Assembly (NCBI RefSeq): GCF_027482425.1
Contig: NZ_JAIXWA010000025.1
Coordinates: forward strand, 1-42,589
DNA from: Flavobacterium sp.
GTDB lineage: Bacteria > Bacteroidota > Bacteroidia > Flavobacteriales > Flavobacteriaceae
DNA length: 42,589 bases
Reading direction: 5' to 3'
The translations under genes were made by a program, and so were the position numbers. Positions 1 to 9,137 of this stretch are shown piece after piece. A model generated the notes under the pieces. That model was given only the letters and a program-made list of their open reading frames with translations. It searched no databases and had not been told where the DNA came from. Position 1 is the stretch's first letter. Every line of letters begins with the position of its first letter.

Positions 1-18
1 CAACTGAGCTATTTTCGC
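1..18 (-). tRNA. tRNA gene, 5' end only (cut by window edge)
   Basis: Read on the minus strand, positions 18 down to 1 give GCGAAAATAGCTCAGTTG. This fits a seven-base acceptor strand (GCGAAAA), the TA linker at tRNA positions 8-9, the D-stem GCTC and the start of the D-loop AGTTG. The anticodon lies outside the window, so the amino acid cannot be named. A very good promoter sits just upstream. The identification rests on 18 bases plus the promoter, so it is strong but not complete. Confidence 0.8.
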
Positions 19-61
19 AAGTAAACTTTAGAACCAACCGCATTAACTGCGATTGCGGATG

Positions 62-91
62 CAAATGTAATACATTAAATGTATTTTGCAA
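62..91 (-). promoter_or_regulatory. Bacteroidota-type promoter for the tRNA
   Basis: On the minus strand TTG (89-91) is followed by exactly 19 bases and then TACATTTG (62-69), matching the Bacteroidota housekeeping consensus TTG-N19-TAnnTTTG. Transcription would begin near position 55 and run into the tRNA at 18. The spacer contains the short inverted repeat ATACAT/ATGTAT. It is the best promoter match in the window. Confidence 0.85.
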
Positions 92-100
92 GGGAAAATT

Positions 101-154
101 TGAAAAAAATTAGACTACTTCAGTAAACCCTTGATAACCAAACTATCGTTACTG
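101..154 (-). terminator. possible weak terminator of mutS
   Basis: CAGTAA (121-126) and TTACTG (149-154) are perfect complements, with a nested GATA/TATC pair inside. The outer arm covers the mutS stop codon. A run of seven T on the minus strand follows only after about ten bases, so this is a poor intrinsic terminator and may only be an mRNA 3' structure. Confidence 0.35.
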
Positions 155-2749
155 CCCTAGCATTCTTTTAATTTCATTGAGCTTCATTAACGCCTCCACC
201 GGAGTCAAGGTATTTATATCCAATCGTTGTATTTCCTCTCGTATTTCCTCAAGTAATGGATCGTCTAAATTGAAAAAACTGAGCTGTAAATCGGTATCCG
301 ACTTCATATCGAGCAACGCCTCTGACGAATGTTTCTTTTCTAATCTCTTCAACATTTTTTGTGCTTTTTGTACCACGGTCTGCGGCATTCCAGCCATTTT
401 CGCAACATGGATTCCAAAACTATGCGCACTCCCGCCAACGACCAACTTACGCATGAACAAGACATTGTCTTTGAGTTCTTTCACCGAAACATTATAATTC
501 TTGATCCGTTCAAAAGACTCGCCCATTTCATTTAATTCATGATAATGCGTAGCAAATAATGTCTTGGGGCGCGAAGGATGTTCATGCAAATACTCGGCAA
601 TCGCCCAAGCAATCGAAATTCCATCGTAGGTACTTGTCCCACGACCAATTTCATCCAAAAGCACCAAACTCCGCTCCGAAATATTATTCAAAATAGAGGC
701 CGTTTCATTCATTTCGACCATAAAGGTAGATTCGCCCATCGAGATGTTGTCGCTGGCGCCCACTCGGGTGAAAATTTTATCGACAACCCCCATTCGCAAG
801 CGCTCTGCGGGCACAAAACTTCCCATTTGAGCCAACAATACCAAAAGTGCGGTTTGCCGCAGTATTGCCGATTTTCCCGACATATTCGGCCCTGTAATCA
901 TCATTAATTGCTGATTGGTTCGATCGAGGTACACATCATTGGACACATAAGGCACTCCTGCAGGCAATTGCTTTTCTATAACGGGATGACGCCCGTTGAC
1001 AATTTCCAAATCAAACGAGTCGTCCAATTCGGGACAAACATAATGGTGTTCCACGGCCATTTGCGCAAACGACAACAAACAATCTAATTGAGCAATCAAC
1101 TGCGCATTCGTTTGGACGGGCTTGATATAACTCCCCACCCAACTCACCAATTCTTCAAACAAGCGCGATTCAATATGTTGGATTTTCTCTTCTGCTCCCA
1201 ATATTTTGGTCTCGTATTCTTTTAGCTCCTCAGTAATGTACCGCTCGGCATTGACCAAAGTTTGCTTGCGAATCCAATCTTGGGGAACTTTATCTTTATG
1301 GGTGTTTCGAACTTCAATATAATAGCCAAAAACGTTATTGAATGCGATTTTTAAAGAACTAATTCCTGTACGCTCCGATTCGCGTTTTTCAATCCCCTCC
1401 AAATATTCCTTCCCCGAATACGCTATCGTCCGTAAGGCATCCAACTCTTCATGAACCCCTGTGCGAATAGCATTCCCCTTGGCGATAGAAACCGGAGGTT
1501 CGGATTGTAAGGTGGTGGCTATTTTTTCGCGCAACACATCACAAGCATGCAAACTATCACCTAAAACACGGACGGCTTCTTGGGTACTTGCGAGTGCCTT
1601 TTCTTTGATGGGAAGAATCGCATCCAACGACTCTTTCAAGGCCACCAGCTCCTTAGGCCCGATTCGTCCAGTTGCCACTTTGGAAATTAAGCGCTCCAAG
1701 TCGGAAATTAAGCGTATTTGTCGTTGCATTTGTTGCATTACCTCGGGATGACTTTGCAAATAGGCTACTACTTGATGTCGCTCTCTAATTTTAGAAATTT
1801 CTTTGAGAGGCAAAGCCAACCAACGTTTCAACAAACGCGACCCCATGGGAGAAATCGTTTTATCAATAACATCCAAGAGCGTGACCGCATTGGGATTGTA
1901 ACTGTGGTATAGTTCTAAATTCCGAATGGTAAATCGATCCATCCACACATAGGCACTCTCGGCTATGCGCTGGATTTGCGTAATGTGCTGTAATTTATGA
2001 TGTTGCGTTTCTGATAAATAATACAGTATGGCTCCCGAAGCTACAATTCCTTCCGACACCTCTTCAATACCAAAACCTTTTAAAGAATTGGTTTGAAAAT
2101 GGGTGGTTAGTTTTTCAAAAGCATAATCGGCTTTGTAAATCCAATCCTCTAGAAAAAAAGTAGTATAGTGCTCTCCAAAGGTTTCTGAAAACTCTTTTTT
2201 CTGGTATTTGGGTACTAAAATCTCTGCAGGCGCAAAGTTTTGCAACAGTTTATCCAAATATTCTTCATTGCCTTGGGCTGTGAGGAACTCCCCCGTAGAT
2301 ACATCCAAAAAAGCAATCCCGTGGAACTTTTTGCCAAAATGAATGGCTGCTAAAAAGTTATTAGACTTGGTTTGCAACACTTCATCATTTAAAGCGACTC
2401 CTGGCGTAACCAATTCAGTGACCCCGCGCTTTACGATGGTTTTGGTCATTTTTGGATCTTCCAATTGGTCGCAAATCGCCACCCGAAGTCCGGCCTTAAC
2501 CAATTTGGGCAAATACGTATTAAGCGAATGGTGCGGAAATCCGGCTAATGCCGTTTCGGAAGCCGAACCATTGCCTCGCTTGGTCAAGATAATCCCTAAA
2601 ATTTTGGAAGCACGAATGGCATCTTCACCAAATGTTTCATAAAAATCACCTACACGAAACAACAAACAAGCGTCCGGATATTTGGACTTTATTTCGTTGT
2701 ACTGTTTCATCAAAGGGGTTTCTTTGAAACTTTTTTCTTTTGTAGCCAC
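149..2749 (-). CDS. mutS: DNA mismatch repair protein MutS
   Basis: MutS recognises base mismatches and small loops and recruits MutL. The 866-residue length is normal for the MutS1 family. The N-terminal mismatch-binding motif GDFYETF is present, with Phe36 and Glu38 at the same positions as the E. coli residues that stack on and hydrogen-bond to the mismatch. The connector, lever and clamp regions follow. The ATPase domain has Walker A GPNMSGKS near residue 618, a Walker [15 protein letters not shown], and the ATHYHEL signature. The C-terminus has the helix-turn-helix dimerisation region. The start MATKEKSF agrees with family N-termini. It is transcribed alone, divergently from the DUF1573 gene, with a tRNA next downstream. 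No clear promoter was seen in the 146-base upstream gap. Confidence 0.98.
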   Translation of the reverse strand: MATKEKSFKETPLMKQYNEIKSKYPDACLLFRVGDFYETFGEDAIRASKILGIILTKRGNGSASETALAGFPHHSLNTYLPKLVKAGLRVAICDQLEDPKMTKTIVKRGVTELVTPGVALNDEVLQTKSNNFLAAIHFGKKFHGIAFLDVSTGEFLTAQGNEEYLDKLLQNFAPAEILVPKYQKKEFSETFGEHYTTFFLEDWIYKADYAFEKLTTHFQTNSLKGFGIEEVSEGIVASGAILYYLSETQHHKLQHITQIQRIAESAYVWMDRFTIRNLELYHSYNPNAVTLLDVIDKTISPMGSRLLKRWLALPLKEISKIRERHQVVAYLQSHPEVMQQMQRQIRLISDLERLISKVATGRIGPKELVALKESLDAILPIKEKALASTQEAVRVLGDSLHACDVLREKIATTLQSEPPVSIAKGNAIRTGVHEELDALRTIAYSGKEYLEGIEKRESERTGISSLKIAFNNVFGYYIEVRNTHKDKVPQDWIRKQTLVNAERYITEELKEYETKILGAEEKIQHIESRLFEELVSWVGSYIKPVQTNAQLIAQLDCLLSFAQMAVEHHYVCPELDDSFDLEIVNGRHPVIEKQLPAGVPYVSNDVYLDRTNQQLMMITGPNMSGKSAILRQTALLVLLAQMGSFVPAERLRMGVVDKIFTRVGASDNISMGESTFMVEMNETASILNNISERSLVLLDEIGRGTSTYDGISIAWAIAEYLHEHPSRPKTLFATHYHELNEMGESFERIKNYNVSVKELKDNVLFMRKLVVGGSAHSFGIHVAKMAGMPQTVVQKAQKMLKRLEKKHSSEALLDMKSDTDLQLSFFNLDDPLLEEIREEIQRLDINTLTPVEALMKLNEIKRMLGQ

Positions 2750-2861
2750 TTCGTTTTCATTTAAAAATTAAGAACTACGAAAATAGCTAATTTCTTCAGA
2801 AATCGTAAGCATGAATTGACTAACAATTTGAAGAAAAAACAAGAGGTTTACGAATTTTTAT

Positions 2862-2869
2862 TAGATTTG
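2862..2869 (+). promoter_or_regulatory. -7 element upstream of the DUF1573 gene
   Basis: TAGATTTG matches TAnnTTTG and lies 26 bases before the ATG. No TTG is found at the expected distance upstream, so only the -7 part is supported. Confidence 0.5.
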
Positions 2870-2895
2870 CTTCTCTAATTTAAATTTATTATACG

Positions 2896-3363
2896 ATGAA
2901 AAAAATACTTTTAGTAGCTGCTTTGTCGATTATTGGAGTAACCCATGCACAAACGCCCAACGCGAATGCAAAACCGGCAACACCTCCACCTGCACAACCG
3001 GCTCAAAAAGTGGATGGTCCGCAAATCACTTTCGAGAATGAAACGATTGATTACGGAACGATTCCTCACAATGCCGACGGTAATCGTGAATTTGTTTTTG
3101 TCAATACAGGCAACAAGCCTTTGATTATTGAAAGCGCTCAGGGTTCTTGTGGATGTACGGTACCAACTACGCCCAAAGACCCAATTCAACCCGGACAACG
3201 CGGGGTAATTGGAGTTCGTTATGCCACCGACCGTGTAGGCCAATTTACCAAAAATGTAACTGTGCGCTCCAATGCATTGGGCAATGAAGTTAAAGTATTG
3301 ACCATAAAAGGAAATGTACTCCAAGCCCCGCAACCCGAAGGAACAGCACCTGTGAAAAGTTAA
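2896..3363 (+). CDS. secreted DUF1573 protein
   Basis: The protein has 155 residues and begins with a signal peptide (MKKILLVAALSIIGVTHA, cleavage likely before QTPN). A proline/alanine-rich linker (about residues 20-40) leads into a single DUF1573 domain. The domain carries its hallmark ITFENETIDYGTI and the SCGCTVPT motif with two cysteines around residues 89-91. DUF1573 is an Ig-like/ASH-type beta-sandwich that is abundant in Bacteroidota; its role is not established, and periplasmic or cell-surface location is inferred from the signal peptide. It is a single-gene unit with its own promoter and a clear terminator. Confidence 0.9.
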   Translation: MKKILLVAALSIIGVTHAQTPNANAKPATPPPAQPAQKVDGPQITFENETIDYGTIPHNADGNREFVFVNTGNKPLIIESAQGSCGCTVPTTPKDPIQPGQRGVIGVRYATDRVGQFTKNVTVRSNALGNEVKVLTIKGNVLQAPQPEGTAPVKS

Positions 3364-3383
3364 TAATACTTTATGAAACGATA

Positions 3384-3408
3384 AAAGCTCCTTTCTGGGG
3401 CTTTTTTT
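3384..3408 (+). terminator. intrinsic terminator after the DUF1573 gene
   Basis: AAAGCTCC (3384-3391) pairs with GGGGCTTT (3397-3404) with one G-T wobble and a five-base loop, followed by a T run. The end of the T run also forms the -7 element of the next gene. Confidence 0.85.
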
Positions 3409-3415
3409 ATTTTTG
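3408..3415 (+). promoter_or_regulatory. -7 element directly upstream of the RNA methyltransferase start
   Basis: TATTTTTG fits TAnnTTTG and ends only four bases before the ATG at 3420. With a normal start site 5-7 bases after the G, the message would be leaderless. The low complexity of this T-rich stretch limits confidence. Confidence 0.45.
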
Positions 3416-3419
3416 TACC

Positions 3420-3950
3420 ATGCGAAAATTAGCCAATAACGAACTTGAACGAAAAACGGTAGCCGACTTTAAATCGGCGGCAAAAACACCTTTAATACTC
3501 ATCCTTGACGACATTCGGAGCCTCCATAACATTGGGTCTGTTTTTCGAACCGCTGATGCCTTTTTGATCGAAAAAATTTACCTCTGTGGCATCACGGCTA
3601 CTCCACCGCACAAAGAAATCCAAAAAACAGCCTTAGGTGCCACCGAAACTGTAGCCTGGGAATACCAAAAAGAGGTGGTAACCGCGGTCGAAAAGCTCAA
3701 GCAAGAAGGCTGGAAAATTTATGCTATCGAACAAGTCGAAGGCGCTACATTCCTGAATACCTTTCACCCACAACCTGACGAACACTATGCTTTAATTTTT
3801 GGAAACGAAGTTTACGGTGTATCACAAAAAGCAATTGAACAATGCGATGGTTGTATTGAAATTCCCCAATTGGGCACCAAACATTCCCTCAATATCGCCG
3901 TTAGTGCCGGTATAGTGGTTTGGGATGTTTTTCAAAAAATGAAACAATAA
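3420..3950 (+). CDS. SpoU/TrmH-family RNA 2'-O-methyltransferase
   Basis: This 176-residue protein is a compact SpoU (SPOUT) methyltransferase that transfers methyl from S-adenosylmethionine to a ribose 2'-OH of tRNA or rRNA. The three family motifs are visible: motif 1 HNIGSVFRTADAF (around residues 36-48), motif 2 ALIFGNEVYGVS (around 123-134) and motif 3 IEIPQLGTKHSLNIAVSAGI (around 142-161), which forms the trefoil knot. Motif 1 carries the catalytic arginine. No extra RNA-binding domain is present, so it is closer in size to TrmL/TrmH-like enzymes than to RlmB. The target nucleotide cannot be told from sequence. The lectin gene starts four bases after its stop, so they are probably co-transcribed. 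Confidence 0.9.
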   Translation: MRKLANNELERKTVADFKSAAKTPLILILDDIRSLHNIGSVFRTADAFLIEKIYLCGITATPPHKEIQKTALGATETVAWEYQKEVVTAVEKLKQEGWKIYAIEQVEGATFLNTFHPQPDEHYALIFGNEVYGVSQKAIEQCDGCIEIPQLGTKHSLNIAVSAGIVVWDVFQKMKQ

Positions 3951-3954
3951 CCGT

Positions 3955-5979
3955 ATGTGTCGCCTACTCGTACTTTTTTTGTTTCTAAGTTGTACCCTTC
4001 GGGCGCAGACTGCCAACGTTGCCCCTATTTTGCAAGCTACAGGCAATCAAGCCTATTGTCCCGGCACTGCCCTTCCTATTGCTACCTCCATGTCTTTTAT
4101 CGACCCCGATGATACGGGAACCCATCAAGTGACAGTGCAAATTTCGGGAGGATATGTTTTAGGGCAGGATATTTTGTTTCTTACGGGAGTTCACCCCAAC
4201 ATCAGCAGTTCGTGGGATGCCGCTTCGGGAAAGCTTACACTAACGGGAATTACTGCTCAACCTTCTTATGCCGAATTGCAAGCCGCTATAGTAGGGGTTA
4301 TGTATCAAAGTAACCATCCTACTCCTACGGGAACACGAACTTTTGCCATTGCAGTGGGTGATGCCAATTATCTACCCTCTACAGGACATTACTATCTTTT
4401 TGTACCCAACGTAGGGATTACCTGGAGCGATGCCCTAACGTTAGCCTCGGCCAGCAACTATTTTGGGCTACAAGGGTATTTGGCTACGCTTACCTCGGCG
4501 GAGGAAGCAACCTTTGCGGGAAATCAAGCTTCTGGCACGGGTTGGATTGGCGCAAGCGACCAACAAACCGAAGGACAATGGCGCTGGATGTCGGGACCTG
4601 AAATGGGCACTTTACTCTACTATGCTTTTTGGAATTCAGGGGAACCCAACAATATGGGAAATGAAGATTATGCGCATATCACCGCACCGGGTATAGGTAT
4701 CCCCGGTTCTTGGAATGATCTATCCAATACAGGAGACTCTAGCGGCCCCTATCAACCGCAAGGGTATATTGTCGAATTTGGCGGGATGCCCAATGACCCA
4801 ATACTGCAATTATCAACGAGCACCTCGGTGTATATGGTACAAATCAATAGCATCATCGAGGGAGAATCGTGTGGTACTGGAAGTGTAACCCTATCGGTCA
4901 ATGCTTTAGGAAATCCGATTGCCTGGTATACAAGTGCGGTTGGGGGAACACCTATTGCTTCGGGACCGTCTTTTACCACCCCAATTCTATCATCAACTAC
5001 GGTGTATTTTGCCGCTTTGGTCGATTGTCCCAACACCCCACGAACGCCCTTGGTCGCTTTGATACATGATGTTCCCGTGGTAACGGTTGGGCCAACAACT
5101 ACGGCTTGTGCCGGAAATACGCAACTTTTGAGCGCCACCACCACGGCTGGAATTCTTCGCTGGTATGACGATCCCACCACCTCAGTTGCTTTGGCTTCGG
5201 GTACAACTTTCACCACACCACCATTAACCGCAGCTGCGATGTATTATGTAGAGGCCGATAACAATGGCTGTCGTTCCGGACGAATTCCTATTGTCCTACC
5301 TTTGTTTACGAGTCCCGACTTGGGTAATGATGAAGTCTTGGCTTGGTGTGAAAATCAATCGGGCACCCTTAGTGTATCTTTTCCCAACGGAACCTACCTT
5401 TGGTCGAATGGGAGTACTTCCAATGCGATTCCCGTTTCACAAGCGGGAACCTACACGGTTACGGTAACAACTCCCGAAGGGTGCACGGATAGCAAAACCT
5501 TTACCGTCAACACATACGCTATTCCTCAAATCGCTTCGGTATTGGTAAATGGCTTGGACGTTAGCCTTTTTACGGTTAATCCCGGAGATTACGAATACAG
5601 CATAGACGGCTTAAATTTTCAAGACACCCCCTTTTTTACTATACCTACTGGAGGGAATTATGTAGCAACGGTTCGTGAAGTGCACGGCTGTGGATTGGTG
5701 GTTTATCCTTTTAATGCCACTTTTTTTAGTGCCTTTTTTACCCCTAATGGCGATGGCATCAACGATCAATGGACGCCAAAAGGGCTCGACTGGAATGCTC
5801 AAACTTCTATTGTTATTTTCGACCGTTTTGGAAGAATAGTAAAAGTCTTGGATGCCAATACTCCGGGCTGGGATGGTCTTTTCATGGGTCAGTTGGCCCC
5901 TGCGGATGATTATTGGTTTCGCTTTCAAGCCGACGAATCTGCTGCACCTCAATTGGGCCATTTTAGTTTAAAGCGCTAG
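3955..5979 (+). CDS. secreted C-type lectin protein with type B T9SS sorting domain
   Basis: This 674-residue protein is predicted to be exported by Sec and then moved across the outer membrane by the type IX secretion system. A signal peptide (about residues 1-17) is followed by a beta-rich region and then a C-type lectin fold (about 140-280). The lectin fold keeps an EPN motif (230-232) and a WND motif (253-255), the classical calcium and sugar ligands. Two similar Ig-like/PKD-type units follow (WYTSAVGGTP... and WYDDPTTSV...). The end is a gliding-motility-associated C-terminal domain (FFTPNGDGINDQW, IFDRFGRIV, GWDG), which marks type B cargo. The gene follows the methyltransferase by four bases. 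Its last 12 bases overlap the end of the converging folK-type gene. The ligand is unknown. Confidence 0.88.
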   Translation: MCRLLVLFLFLSCTLRAQTANVAPILQATGNQAYCPGTALPIATSMSFIDPDDTGTHQVTVQISGGYVLGQDILFLTGVHPNISSSWDAASGKLTLTGITAQPSYAELQAAIVGVMYQSNHPTPTGTRTFAIAVGDANYLPSTGHYYLFVPNVGITWSDALTLASASNYFGLQGYLATLTSAEEATFAGNQASGTGWIGASDQQTEGQWRWMSGPEMGTLLYYAFWNSGEPNNMGNEDYAHITAPGIGIPGSWNDLSNTGDSSGPYQPQGYIVEFGGMPNDPILQLSTSTSVYMVQINSIIEGESCGTGSVTLSVNALGNPIAWYTSAVGGTPIASGPSFTTPILSSTTVYFAALVDCPNTPRTPLVALIHDVPVVTVGPTTTACAGNTQLLSATTTAGILRWYDDPTTSVALASGTTFTTPPLTAAAMYYVEADNNGCRSGRIPIVLPLFTSPDLGNDEVLAWCENQSGTLSVSFPNGTYLWSNGSTSNAIPVSQAGTYTVTVTTPEGCTDSKTFTVNTYAIPQIASVLVNGLDVSLFTVNPGDYEYSIDGLNFQDTPFFTIPTGGNYVATVREVHGCGLVVYPFNATFFSAFFTPNGDGINDQWTPKGLDWNAQTSIVIFDRFGRIVKVLDANTPGWDGLFMGQLAPADDYWFRFQADESAAPQLGHFSLKR

Positions 5980-7104
5980 ACTTTCCTGAATTTTATCGAG
6001 AATAAAAACATAGTCTGATTGATGTTTTACAAAATCCAATTCAGAAACATCGATGACTAATACATTAAGGCCTTGTTGGGTTTTGATAAAATCCAAGTAC
6101 CCACTGTTGATTCGTTCCAAATAATCGGCGGGAATTTCTTGCTCATAACTGCGACCTCTTTTGCGAATATTGGCCAACAAACGCGCTGTATTTTGATACA
6201 AATAAATATACAAATCGGGCTTGGGCATTTCCTTATAAATGATATCAAAAAGCGTTTTGTACAATCGATATTCATCATCGGCTAAGGTAACCTTGGCAAA
6301 AATAAGCGACTTGAATATGTGGTAATCCGCTACGACAAAGTCTTTGAACAAATCAAATTGCGAGAGATCGTCGGAAATTTGTTGGTAGCGATCGGCCAAA
6401 AACGACATTTCCAACGGAAAAGCATACCGACTTTGGTCTTTGTAAAATTTGGGTAAAAACGGGTTGTCGGCAAAGCGTTCGTAGACCGTTTTCCCATTAA
6501 AGTCCTCTGCAATTTTGGAAGCTAACGTAGTTTTCCCAGCGCCGATATTCCCCTCGATGGCAATATAATTGAACTTATCTAAGGTGATTTTGGCCAAGGG
6601 TTGAGGCATCGAACCCACACGCTCACAACGTCCCTTGTCGGTACAAGCGCTAAGTAAAGCCGTTACCGAGGTTCCCGTGCGAGGCTCTTTCCAATACGGG
6701 AGTACTTCCTGCAAAGGGCGCAACACAAACAACCGTTCCGACAAATGCGGATGGGGCAAGGTCAAGGTTTCTGAAGTGAAACACTCCTCATCGTAACTGA
6801 TGATATCAATATCGATGATGCGGTCTTGATACTCCGATGTTGATTTTACTTTTCGTCCCATCGTTTGCTCCAACCGTTGCAATGCTTTCAATAATTTTTG
6901 AGGCGATTTGTACGAATGAACCACAAGCACACAATTGAGAAACGAGGCACTTTCAAATCCCCATGAATCACTTTCATACACAGAAGAAATAGAGACAACC
7001 GTGGCAATCTCCTGATGGATTTGCGCCACACATTGTGCCAAATTCTCGGGTTTATTCCCCATATTGGTCCCTAAAGCCACTACAATGGTATGTTGTGCAT
7101 TCAT
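5968..7104 (-). CDS. folK: fused HPPK (FolK) and deoxynucleoside kinase
   Basis: This 378-residue protein joins two enzymes. Residues 1 to about 150 form 6-hydroxymethyl-7,8-dihydropterin pyrophosphokinase of folate synthesis, with VVALGTNMGN at the start, the RIIDIDI metal-binding region and the PHPHLSERLFVLRPL signature. After a short linker, residues about 178-378 form a deoxynucleoside kinase of the dGK/dCK/TK2 type, with P-loop EGNIGAGKTT, the substrate-binding ERF and a lid region RKRGRSYEQE. The two halves serve different pathways (folate synthesis and deoxynucleotide salvage). I chose the ATG at 7104; a TTG three codons upstream would also be in frame but adds nothing to the HPPK fold. 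The 3' end overlaps the lectin gene by 12 bases. Confidence 0.93.
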   Translation of the reverse strand: MNAQHTIVVALGTNMGNKPENLAQCVAQIHQEIATVVSISSVYESDSWGFESASFLNCVLVVHSYKSPQKLLKALQRLEQTMGRKVKSTSEYQDRIIDIDIISYDEECFTSETLTLPHPHLSERLFVLRPLQEVLPYWKEPRTGTSVTALLSACTDKGRCERVGSMPQPLAKITLDKFNYIAIEGNIGAGKTTLASKIAEDFNGKTVYERFADNPFLPKFYKDQSRYAFPLEMSFLADRYQQISDDLSQFDLFKDFVVADYHIFKSLIFAKVTLADDEYRLYKTLFDIIYKEMPKPDLYIYLYQNTARLLANIRKRGRSYEQEIPADYLERINSGYLDFIKTQQGLNVLVIDVSELDFVKHQSDYVFILDKIQESLAL

Positions 7105-7140
7105 GAAGCGCAAAATAAGTAAAAGTTGCTCAGATTAACT

Positions 7141-7148
7141 TATTTTTG
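7141..7148 (+). promoter_or_regulatory. possible -7 element for sppA
   Basis: TATTTTTG fits the consensus but lies 91 bases before the sppA ATG and has no TTG at the right spacing. It would give a leader of about 85 bases. Confidence 0.35.
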
Positions 7149-7239
7149 CGGGCAGTGTTGATAACTATTTCTTAGAAAATTTTAAAAAAGAAAACGTAAC
7201 ATTTTTAATGTTTTGATAACTAATTAGAAAAAAAAAGTT

Positions 7240-8997
7240 ATGCGATTTTTAAGTAATGTGTTGGCCACCTTAGTGGGACTGTTTTTGTTTTTTATGATTT
7301 CATTTTTCGGTCTTATCATTATTGCCGCCCTGTTTGGTGGGAATGAAGAGACCGTTGCGGTAGAGTCCAATTCAGTCATCGAATTGGATTTATCCAAAGT
7401 TTCCCTCGATTATGCAGGGAAAATCAACTTTACCGATATCGGACAATATACCGAAAACCATGACGGTTTGATGGATATTATTCATGCCTTATCCTATGCA
7501 AAAGGCGATACGGACATCAAAGGAATTTCGATTATTAATTCCAATTCTGCCCTAGGTATGGCGCAAACCAAAGCGTTGCGGGATGCCCTTACCGATTTTA
7601 AAAAATCAGGGAAATTTGTGTATGCGTATGCCGATGTGTATTCGCAAAAAGACTATTACCTCGCCTCCGTTGCCAATAAAGTGTATATCAATCCGGTGGG
7701 GGAAATGGATTTTAAAGGACTTTCAGCCGAAGTGATGTTCTTTAAGAATATGCAAGAAAAATCGGGAGTGAAAATGGAAGTCATTCGCCACGGTAAATAC
7801 AAAAGTGCTGTGGAACCCTTTTTGGAGGAAAAAATGAGTGAGGCCAACCGTGAGCAAACCAATCAATTGATTCAATCGCTTTGGACGTCTATGTTGAAAG
7901 ACATTAGTGCCAGTCGTAAACTCTCGGTCGAACAGTTGAATGCTATCGCGAACAATTTGGGAGCCCGAACGCCAGAAATGGCGAAAGCCAGCCGCTTGAT
8001 TGACGGTATTACCTATGAAGACCATTACCACGATGTAATTCGTAAAGCATTGGATGTAGATAAAGATACAGGTTACAATACCGTTTCAATTGTCGATTAT
8101 GCCGAAGCCAATGCGACGTCGGCGATGGATTTGGAAAGTTCTGATAAAATTGCGGTGATTTATGCGCAAGGAGAAATTGCGGAAGGCGAAGGTGATGTCA
8201 ATATCATAGGCGATGGTGCTATGCGCAGAGCTATCCGTGCCGCTCGTCGTGATGAGGATGTAAAAGCGATTGTCTTGCGCGTGGACAGTCCCGGGGGGAA
8301 TGCCTTGACATCGGACTTGATTTGGCGTGAAATTGAACTCACCAAAAAAGTAAAACCCGTAGTCGTTTCGATGGGGAATTACGCCGCCTCGGGAGGGTAT
8401 TACATTGCTTGTAATGCAAATAAAATTTTTGCCGAAGAAACGACCATTACGGGGTCGATTGGCGTTTTTGGCGTGATTCCCAATTTTGCCGAATTAAGCA
8501 AACGTATCGGCCTTACGGTTGACCAAGTACAAACCAACGCACAAGCCAACGGGTACAGTCCGTTTCGCCCTATGGATGAGAGCTTCCGAGCTGTATCGCA
8601 ACAAGGTGTTGAACGAGTGTATGCCACATTTGTAAAACGGGTATCCGACGGACGAAAGTTAACCCCTGCCCAAGTAGACGCCATTGGTCAAGGTCGTGTG
8701 TGGAGCGGAGCGGATGCTATCAAAATTGGTTTAGTAGATGCTATTGGCGGCATGGATGAAGCCCTCGCGGAAGCGGCCAAATTGGCTAAAATCAAAAAAT
8801 ACCGCACCCAAGAATTTCCTGAGTACGAACGTGAAGTCTTTGCCTTCTTTGAAGAAATGGGACTAATCCAAAGTCGGGAATCACTATTGAAAGAGACCAT
8901 GGGAGCTGAAAATTATGCCGTTTTCCAACGTATTCAAGTGCTGGCTCGTCAACGCGGCGTCATGGCACGCGTTCCTTATGAACTAGAAATTCAATAA
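7240..8997 (+). CDS. sppA: signal peptide peptidase SppA, long (67 kDa) type
   Basis: SppA is a membrane-bound serine protease that degrades signal peptides left after secretion. This 585-residue form has one N-terminal transmembrane segment (about residues 8-33) and two tandem S49 peptidase halves, as in E. coli. The catalytic lysine is in GKYKSAVEPF of the first half (Lys188). The nucleophilic serine is in YAASGGYY of the second half (Ser384). This split dyad is the family hallmark. The preceding gap contains one possible promoter element, and a strong terminator follows. Confidence 0.96.
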   Translation: MRFLSNVLATLVGLFLFFMISFFGLIIIAALFGGNEETVAVESNSVIELDLSKVSLDYAGKINFTDIGQYTENHDGLMDIIHALSYAKGDTDIKGISIINSNSALGMAQTKALRDALTDFKKSGKFVYAYADVYSQKDYYLASVANKVYINPVGEMDFKGLSAEVMFFKNMQEKSGVKMEVIRHGKYKSAVEPFLEEKMSEANREQTNQLIQSLWTSMLKDISASRKLSVEQLNAIANNLGARTPEMAKASRLIDGITYEDHYHDVIRKALDVDKDTGYNTVSIVDYAEANATSAMDLESSDKIAVIYAQGEIAEGEGDVNIIGDGAMRRAIRAARRDEDVKAIVLRVDSPGGNALTSDLIWREIELTKKVKPVVVSMGNYAASGGYYIACNANKIFAEETTITGSIGVFGVIPNFAELSKRIGLTVDQVQTNAQANGYSPFRPMDESFRAVSQQGVERVYATFVKRVSDGRKLTPAQVDAIGQGRVWSGADAIKIGLVDAIGGMDEALAEAAKLAKIKKYRTQEFPEYEREVFAFFEEMGLIQSRESLLKETMGAENYAVFQRIQVLARQRGVMARVPYELEIQ

Positions 8998-9002
8998 GCT
9001 AC

Positions 9003-9029
9003 AAACCGCCTTCTTCTAGGCGGTTTTTT
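9003..9029 (+). terminator. intrinsic terminator after sppA
   Basis: AAACCGCC (9003-9010) pairs perfectly with GGCGGTTT (9019-9026) across an eight-base loop, followed by a T run. Confidence 0.92.
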
Positions 9030-9074
9030 ATTTTTTTTAGCATTTTCGTAAAGAAAGACTCCGCTAGAAAAGAT

Positions 9075-9082
9075 TATTTTTG
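9075..9082 (+). promoter_or_regulatory. -7 element upstream of the AsmA-like gene
   Basis: TATTTTTG fits TAnnTTTG and lies 55 bases before the start codon. No TTG is present at 19 bases upstream. Confidence 0.4.
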
Positions 9083-9137
9083 GGAGCATCTAGTTTTAGG
9101 CAAGCTTTTTGCCGAGCACTATTAAAACCCTATTGTC

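Noticed and set aside
4752..5216. Minus-strand open frame inside the lectin gene
   Set aside because: A shadow of the real gene; no start signal, no family resemblance, and valine/proline-heavy composition.
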